From the NCBI GenBank assembly GCA_021030905.1, contig JAGFMI010000006.1:1-64000 (forward strand): DNA of 64,000 nt, in the 5' to 3' direction. The position numbers and the translations under genes were made by a program. Shown here one piece after another: positions 57,712 to 64,000 of this stretch (positions are counted from its first letter, which is position 1; each line of letters begins with the position of its first letter). The notes under the pieces are model-generated. The model made no database searches and was not told where the DNA came from. It saw only the letters and a list, made by a program, of their open reading frames with translations. Origin of the DNA: Pyrenula massariospora (lineage: Eukaryota > Ascomycota > Eurotiomycetes > Pyrenulales > Pyrenulaceae).

Positions 57712-58908
57712 TCAAGCACTCACCACGGCTAACTTCGTAGTCGCATGGCTTGCTCGCGGCTTCCCACCCGAGCCTGTAGGTTTTAACTCACCATTTATAA
57801 TTTGCCTGATCCGCCAAGCTGCCCAATCACTTGTTGACCTCGTCTCCTCTTCCTCCCCCTCCTCCAATTCTGGTATAGTATCGCCCCACCTACCAAGGTC
57901 TTTGGATCTTAATCGCCGCATCGATGCATCCCGATACGGGCGGACGAGGTAGGCAAGACTTTGCCGAACAGCTGAAGCCTGGTGGCCGGGGGGAGCAACC
58001 ACACGGTGCAGGGAACTCCGTAGGAGGCCACCGGTCCATTCGACCAAGGTATCACCGATATTGACAAGCGCGTGATTGGGCAGCGGCTGGATGTAGCGCC
58101 AGTTGGATGCGATGTTTTCAACTCCGGTAGGTAGTATCTGGAGGCCGCCCGCCACGTTAAAAAGGAGTGTGACGGTGCCGAGGTCAGTGTGGCCACCGAG
58201 AGCGATGCGGCTTTCGTTGATGTTGCTCAAGCTGTCACTCCCGAGGCTCTCATGTAATGGCTGCTGTGGACGACTCAACAGCGCCCGCAATGAAGTGTCA
58301 GAGGGTTTGTCTAACGGGCTGAGGGCGGCCAGTGTCCCTGGAGCGAGACCGAGGCCTTTGTCGAGCTGTGAAAGTATGACTGTAACTGCAGCATGCGCAT
58401 GTCGAAAGAAAAGCTCACAGTCCTGGCGTTGGGCTTCGAAAACTTCTGGATGTCGCCGCGGAGGAGCAATACCAAGCATGTCATCTTGACCAATGCTGTA
58501 GGTCTCGATGATATCAGGTCTGCCATAATCTGTCTTTGTTTGGCCTGGAGCTTTGTACCTGATAGACACAGAGATTGTTAAATTTGTCTGGGGAGACTAG
58601 GGACCGACACACCCTAGAATATCCCGGGGAGGGTTAACAGCATATTCATCAAGAATCCTCCTGTCAAGGTTCAATGTCGCGGCAGCAAGACCAAACATCT
58701 TTTCCGTGTCTTCTAGCAACTGGCAGCCCTCATCCGAGGCGTTCAAATCTAAGAAGAAAAAGCCATTTTCGCGAGAAGCTTCGAATAGCTTCTCAGACTC
58801 GCTGTCAACATTGTCCTGAAGACTTTTAAACGAAATAATAGGTATATTGGCGACGGGAATATCCGAAGGGAAAGGAGGGCATCGGTCGAAAAATTTCGGT
58901 GTAGGCAT
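57712..58908 (-). CDS. 2-oxoglutarate/Fe(II)-dependent oxygenase (isopenicillin-N-synthase-like)
   Basis: Non-heme iron oxygenase of the DIOX_N / 2OG-FeII_Oxy type. Modelled as complement(join(57712..58558, 58613..58908)), 380 residues; the intron (GG/GTGTGT to TCTATCAG, with TTTAACAAT upstream of the acceptor) joins in phase to give DILGYKAPGQ. The N-terminal domain has the usual IPIISFKSL start. Iron ligands are visible as His222 and Asp224 (GGHTDLG) and His283 (SSLHRV), and Arg297-x-Ser299 can bind 2-oxoglutarate, so it looks active. The ATG at 58908 is the first in frame. Substrate unknown. It sits 1.5 kb from two UstYa oxidases on the same strand and could be a tailoring enzyme of that putative cluster or an unrelated neighbour. 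Confidence 0.9.
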
Positions 58909-60398
58909 AATGGTCGCGAGATGCAAAGTAGTCGTGCTGCAGGCCTACAGTGAGGTGGATTTCATCTAATATATATAATTAACAACAGAACTTGTCCGGT
59001 CACAAGGGGACTCTGGTAGAACGTGACAGTTCCACTAGTGGGACTGCCACGTTTGGGGGCCCAACTCCTGTAAAATTCAAGGATTTGATAGCTTGTGCAA
59101 GTGCTCAGGATTTACGAGGATTTCATCACGTCTACAGAGACCTGCGTAAGAACTCTAAGTAGTAGCTCATAGGCGTCGAAGCATACAAGAAGTACCTGAG
59201 ATCGTAATCAACTCCTTGAAAAATCTGAGCATTGCGGATGTTTCAATTCATCCTAATTGCTGTGGACTTGTGAGATTCTGAGAGTGATCAATGGCCGAAT
59301 TAAAACCAAGTTAAAAGGAAGGAGCCAACGACAATAGAAAAAAAATATTGGCAAATGCTCAGTCAGTCGCGGAAAGATGTTGTGCAATGCTTGCCGCAGA
59401 AAGCGAGAACAAGGTCCGTTGTTGCACACTAAATGGGGGTAGTTGTCTTGATGTGGCCCAGCTTTTCTTCTGTCGAAGCAACAAACCCATCATGCTTAGC
59501 GTTTTATGTGGAATCACAATTCCGTCCTAGCTCGGATACAGTGTGGTGGGAGGGTCAAGACGTGCCTCATGTGCACAAAAGTAGCATGTCTACAAACCGA
59601 GTTACACAATTCATGTCCGCCAGCCGGACGACAACCCCTAAACAGCTCATAGTGTCTAGCTCGATGTGCACGAAAGGAATACGACTCCAAGACTTCCAAT
59701 GCCGTGAATGTGGATCTTAAGACTCCATGGAATAGGTTTGGAAGCTCGGAGGAGAGACATGCTCTGTATGGTAAGAGAGCTGATCCACGTTTACTGAGGT
59801 CCTTGGGATAGATGATGACCAGTAATGACACTGACGCACCCATGGGGCCAGAACGCATCGCGGCGCAGGCACTTAACGAGTGGAATGCTGGGCTGGCCCC
59901 TACACCGTGATTGTAATCGTCGACGAGGATCCTTGCCATTCACCCATTTATTGGCTCACGTTATTGCAGGGGCAATAGAGCCGAATTTTGTCCATCGTAA
60001 AGTTGCTTTTTCTCATGTCAACCCGCCATTTCCCTAGCGCTAACATTGGACTGATCGTTATCTCGAACCACTGGAACTGCATAGAGGGTTTTACCAGCAA
60101 TGGCCCTGCATTAGATGACTAGGTCTGGGCTCTGGCTCTGAAAGTTACTACGCACCGACCAACCGTTCATCGCAGATATGGAGACTCAAAATCTCCAAGA
60201 GATCTTCTCGCCTCTCAAAAAGCACTATGCCTAGTAACATATGAAACGACGGATCCACAATCTTAAGCATTATAAGGAATCTATCTTCGACCATGCAGAT
60301 ACGGTTCTGCCTATTAGCAGGTTTGGAAGAATAGTAGATTGCATACATCTACGATCTTGCAGCTCGTACATCCCATATTGTTGGATAGATACGCCTTA
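58909..60398. other. Intergenic, no supported gene
   Basis: A minus-strand 141-codon frame (59514-59939) begins with ATG but has no domain and no splice-linked partner; I leave it uncalled. The region should contain the oxygenase promoter. Confidence 0.45.
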
Positions 60399-61158
60399 TC
60401 ATTGGATCCCTCCATCGTCCGTAGCCCGCCTCTCCTCTGTCCAGGCCCACACCTCGTCCCAATCCCGGCAACGGTGCTCCACTCCCCACCCATCCGTGGC
60501 AGGTGTTTCCTTAGCTTCACGTTCCCGCAGCGGCTCCAACGTCATGTCTCCAGCGCACATCAGCGACTGACGCAAGTAATCAAAACAGTGCTTCATGTGG
60601 GCTTGTGAGTGGTGATGCCGTAGTCGATCATCGTTCCTGATGTCTTCGGCTGCGACGGCGCGCTGCAAGTAATACCCGATGCGCAATTCGTTCTGCATGA
60701 TTTAGCAAGAGCAAATTTGGCAAGGGGCCATAAAAACTTACCAAACAGTGCAGCTGGTGAAAGACGGATACGGCACGTACCCTCGATCTATCTAAGATCT
60801 GCGCCGTTGTAGTCGATTCATCTCCTTGGTCCGCATCCTTCGCGTTGAGCGTCACAAAACCTCGGCCGGCTATGCGATTATTTCATGGTTAGCCTCAGCA
60901 ATAAACAATCACAAGGAGTCGATCCATACCGGGAATCAAGGAATTCCATGCGGCGTTATTCATAGGCGATGGCGCGTCGGTGAAAGTTTCATTGAGCAGG
61001 AAGGTTGATTTAGATGCGAAGACACAGGGTAGGTCGGTCGCAGCTCGCGAAGTGAGCCATATCCCGAGCCAGGTGAAAAAAATACCATTTAGTAACCAGA
61101 AAGAGTAGAAGAATGATCGACTTGACAACCAAGAAGTGGTAAATCTACCGCCTGCCAT
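60399..61158 (-). CDS. UstYa-family (DUF3328) oxidase A
   Basis: Member of the UstYa/DUF3328 family, copper-dependent oxidative enzymes that cyclise or otherwise modify peptide precursors in fungal RiPP pathways. Modelled as complement(join(60399..60692, 60742..60869, 60930..61158)), 216 residues, with introns of 60 and 49 nt. A single hydrophobic helix lies at about residues 16-36 (membrane anchor). The region SPMNNAAWNSLIPAGRGFV matches the family's pre-catalytic block. The two diagnostic HxxHC motifs are HQLHC (114-118) and HMKHC (151-155), followed by DYLRQSLMCAGDMTLEP and an H-C-R-DWDEVW block near the C-terminus. All key residues are intact. It lies 597 bases downstream of a second UstYa gene on the same strand. 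Confidence 0.92.
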
Positions 61159-61755
61159 CGCCGTTATTGTTGTTAAGACGACAAAGACCGTAATACGAAG
61201 CGATCACTTCATAGACTACGAGCGCTTGCCATCAAGTTTCACAGCTAATCTAGTAAGACGAACCATAGGGTGATTTATAATATCACTACAACGTCATTCA
61301 GCGACTTTAATAGAGACGAATGGCATGTAGTCACCGCTCCTAGGCAGAAGTCTTGAGTCCAGCGGGAAAGGTGGTGGCGTTGCAAACATCAAAAATATAC
61401 TCCGTTAGCGTCAATGTTCTGTGCAGTAGCGCGGAAGCTCCTGCATACCAGTGACAGTACTGAAGCTGGATGTTGAATTACAGTGTTTGGCCCCCCCCTG
61501 TCTTGAAACTGCATCCGCCATTCTCTTCATATCCATGTCCAAGCAGTCCTCTCCAGTCTACTGTCCACGTAGTCTTCTCTGCACCTTCTCCTTTCAACCC
61601 ACCCCAAACTCACGACCGCACAGCCGCGAATCCTAGTGCTTCGTCGGTCCACCATTCCGTCTTATGGCCACTGTTGGTTGCAAACTAAAAACGCTAGGCT
61701 TCCTCGTCCTTGGGAAGAGGCCTGTCCTCGCGATGCCCTCCGGGATATGAAGGAC
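61159..61755. promoter_or_regulatory. Spacer between the two UstYa genes
   Basis: About 600 bases holding the promoter of gene A and the 3' end of gene B. Plus-strand frames at 61451-61688 are short and unsupported. Confidence 0.5.
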
Positions 61756-62783
61756 CTATCGAACATCAGCGTTGTCGGAAAGAGGCTGCTGGCCTACTTG
61801 TCGCGTACCTAACGTCGGGTGGACCAACATGCCTTCCTCAAAAACGTCAATCGCCCGTTCCCCCGCCCATTTCATAAGTGAATCCCAATCTGCACATTGA
61901 TGGGTCTGTGTAAAATCTGGCTGCGGTAACTTGATACTATCCGCCCAGAAGAAGGTAATGAGTGCAGTGTCAGCGCGGCACATTACGCTCTGTCGAAGAA
62001 TCTCAATGCAATGTTCTGATGAGACGAGAATCAGTCATTGATTTCGATAGGATGCATTTACCTTACCAGTATGTTCCCCGAGCTTTGAGCGTTCCTCATC
62101 TCCAAATTCATCATGATAATAATCGATGTGGAAAGCCTGCCGTATAAATTTCTACTGTAATTAGAACGTCCAGACAGCAAAGAATGGAACCATATACTAA
62201 ACAATGCAATTCGTGAAAGACAGTCATCTCCCCATAAAAACCGCCGCCCACACCGAGCGGTATCGACGTGCGATTAATTTTCTCTAGTTCCTGACTAGAA
62301 ATGCGCATATTTGTATCTAAACCTTAGCGATAACCCAAGACATCTAGAGATCCTTAGGGGAGGAGGAGCATACTTTGAAGTAGCTCGTGCCAGGCGTGAT
62401 CTAAGGAGGGGCGTGACTCTCCAACAAATGGACTTGTGAGGAAAGGAGATGCATTGAATATAACAGAAGTGTGTTTTTTGTACTTTGGCCCGGGACCTAG
62501 AGTCGTCATCCATGAGCTTTCGATGAAGATTCGAAATTGAATGATACAGACCATTTGAAAATGAATCCTGGTTGGTCTGGGTATCTCTGTGCCCATACAG
62601 CTGCCCATTGTAATGCTCCGACAAGAAAGCCAGTGTGTACGTAGCCAGGAGCGTAAAATGAAAGTAAACAGCATATCTATTTCTATAAAGCCAGGATCTT
62701 CTGGCCTTATACGGTAGGCGGCATTCGTCATCGGTGTGTTGTAGCAGCGTTTCTTCAAAACCGCCTCCTTCTTTGGCGGACAT
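61756..62783 (-). CDS. UstYa-family (DUF3328) oxidase B
   Basis: Second UstYa/DUF3328 protein, modelled as complement(join(61756..62015, 62067..62151, 62198..62316, 62374..62496, 62552..62783)), 272 residues. All five exons keep phase, and four introns of about 46-57 nt are removed. Splicing restores family blocks that are scattered over three frames: SVIFNASPFLTSPFV, SLDHAWHELLQNTNMRISSQ, INRTSIPLGVGGGFYGEMTV. A membrane helix is at about residues 38-56. The HxxHC motifs are HELHC (153-157) and HTEHC (185-189); the second is split by the last intron. The NTNxRxS and NRTSIPL blocks are typical of full-length UstYa-type proteins. Probably works with oxidase A; UstYa proteins often act in pairs in peptide macrocyclisation. 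Divergent from the small secreted peptide gene. Confidence 0.92.
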
Positions 62784-63361
62784 ATTGACTGTATGGGGGT
62801 TTGAAGATGGAAGTTCAAAAGTTGAAGCGAGTATAATTCGGAGCAGCCGTTATGGGTCTTTCCACGAGATATCTCGGGCTATCCGCGCTCTCCGGGCAAG
62901 GCAACAGTAAAGGTGCGCACTAGGACAAGGACAGAGGAGTTTGCAAGTACAATGGTACGTGCGTCTGTCGTCTGCCTCCAACACCTCTGTTAGCGAGGTG
63001 TGTCTGTGCTGCAAGGATGTGAGTGTAACCGTCGGCAGCTCACACAAGCACATTTCCCAGCCACTCCCATCGCGATACGTCCACGCTGTCTAGCAGACAC
63101 AAGCTGAAGGAGATCTGCACACCACTAGACTCTAACTCGCATACTTTGGCAGTCGGAGAGATCGTGCAAAAAGCGTAGATCGAAGTCATGCTAGCAAGAA
63201 ACCTAACGGTCTGCGATCACTCAAGACGCCATATGATTGCTCCAACACCTTTTTGTAGTATTTTCTAGAGCCTATAAAGCCTTGGAAAGCCTTCTGTCCG
63301 TAGCAGCGTCATGCAAAAATCGTTTCTGCAGTCCTGGAAAGCTTCCTTCCAAGTAGTAACA
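62784..63361. promoter_or_regulatory. Divergent promoter between UstYa B and the peptide gene
   Basis: About 580 bases between start codons. The arrangement would allow co-regulation of the oxidase and the candidate precursor. No specific site identified. Confidence 0.45.
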
Positions 63362-63589
63362 ATGAAGACGTACAGTGCTATCATTCTCATCTTTTATGCT
63401 CTGTTGTGGGGAGCAGCAGCCCTGCCAGCACCAACAGTCGGAGGTAAGTCTGCATCCACAGAGCAAGTCTGTTCACGCGCGGACAATCTTTCAGGTATGA
63501 TCATAGAACGTTCTCAAGACGCCGATGCCGCATACGGGCTTTACGCGCCGGAAGATAAATCTATCGAAGCCTTGAAAGAGAGAGCTTAA
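63362..63589 (+). CDS. Small secreted peptide, candidate RiPP precursor
   Basis: Starts MKTYSAIILIFYALLWGAAA, a clear signal peptide with a likely cleavage near ALP-AP. Two forms are possible, since a 51-nt, in-frame intron (GAG/GTAAGT to TCTTTCAG, 63444-63494) may or may not be removed: 58 residues as join(63362..63443, 63495..63589), or 75 residues unspliced. An in-frame ATG at 63311 would extend the N-terminus and weaken the signal peptide, so 63362 is preferred. The mature part has an acidic spacer leading into DADAAYGLYAPEDK and ends KERA. Acidic spacers before a short Tyr-containing core are a feature of dikaritin-type precursors handled by UstYa enzymes. Against this, there is only one core and no Lys-Arg kexin site. 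It could also be an unrelated small secreted protein. Divergent neighbour of UstYa B. Confidence 0.5.
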   Translation: MKTYSAIILIFYALLWGAAALPAPTVGGKSASTEQVCSRADNLSGMIIERSQDADAAYGLYAPEDKSIEALKERA

Positions 63590-64000
63590 GAGTAAGAGGC
63601 AGTTATCAATGAGTTAAGAGCCAATTTGACTAATGGCAGATACCGAAAACATCAGGGCTTCGATAGCACGGGCAGTGATTTCTGAGTAAGAGACTGATGG
63701 AGCTTATCACAGGTTATCACGGAATGTCGTGGCAGGCAAGAGTCCTCTAGCTAAGAATGTATTAAGGACTAGCAGTTCCCCTGCTCATAACTTCGTGGCT
63801 TGTTACATAAAGATTTTGAAGTAATTCCGCTCCACAGTATCCAAAATTTCTAGAATCACATGACTATGTTTCCTTGGCACAAGTGGGGATTTTGGCTGCC
63901 TCGCTTGATCAAGGCCATCCCATCACCCTTGAGTTTGAAGTTGGCTTTGATCCTATCCTCTACTCAGCCAGGGGTGGCCACGTTGATTGGATCAGAGTCG
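63590..64000. other. Right-edge noncoding sequence
   Basis: No gene or repeat of the peptide core is seen after the stop. The window ends here, so further cluster genes cannot be assessed. Confidence 0.5.

Noticed and set aside
59514-59939. 141-codon minus-strand frame near the oxygenase
   Set aside because: It has an ATG but no domain, signal peptide or splice partner; it would be attractive as a cluster member, but nothing supports it.

Overview
The window is nuclear DNA of a filamentous ascomycete (Pezizomycotina). The evidence is genes with short introns of about 50 nt that have GTAAGT-like donors and CTAAC/CTGAC-like branch sites. Fungus-only families are also present: Zn2Cys6 regulators, DUF3433, SAT4/rhodopsin-type membrane proteins, UstYa/DUF3328 oxidases, and a STAND-type N-terminal domain. 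The class cannot be fixed from the sequence alone. I found no rRNA, tRNA, CRISPR array or intact transposon. Exon coordinates below were derived by hand from splice signals and reading-frame continuity; none is backed by transcript data.

Left third (0-24 kb). Two housekeeping genes are head to head: tRNA-dihydrouridine(47) synthase (-) and a mitochondrial short/branched-chain acyl-CoA dehydrogenase (+). They are followed by a divergent pair, a secreted GPI-anchored cysteine-rich protein (-) and a half-size DUF3433 membrane protein (+). A gene-poor stretch leads to a bZIP regulator (-) and a Zn2Cys6 regulator (+) arranged head to head, then a protein-kinase-like gene and GWT1, the acyltransferase that acts on inositol during GPI-anchor synthesis.

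Middle (24-47 kb). Two RING-type paralogues lie tail to tail: one intact, the other with a frame break and a lost zinc ligand. After them come an Sfp1-like C2H2 regulator, an alpha/beta hydrolase, a stand-alone STAND N-terminal-domain protein, an NAD-dependent epimerase/reductase with an altered catalytic Tyr, a Spd1/Dif1-type ribonucleotide reductase inhibitor carrying a PIP-box, a nine-exon Zn2Cys6 regulator, and an emopamil-binding (sterol delta8-delta7 isomerase-like) protein.

Right third (47-64 kb). A 1768-residue DH/PH-type protein and a rhodopsin-like membrane protein precede an accessory segment. That segment holds a 2-oxoglutarate/Fe(II) oxygenase, two UstYa-family (DUF3328) oxidases with intact paired HxxHC motifs, and, divergent from the second, a small secreted peptide gene whose acidic Tyr-containing segment resembles a dikaritin-type RiPP precursor. 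This is the best candidate for an undescribed system. The window ends before any further cluster members can be seen.
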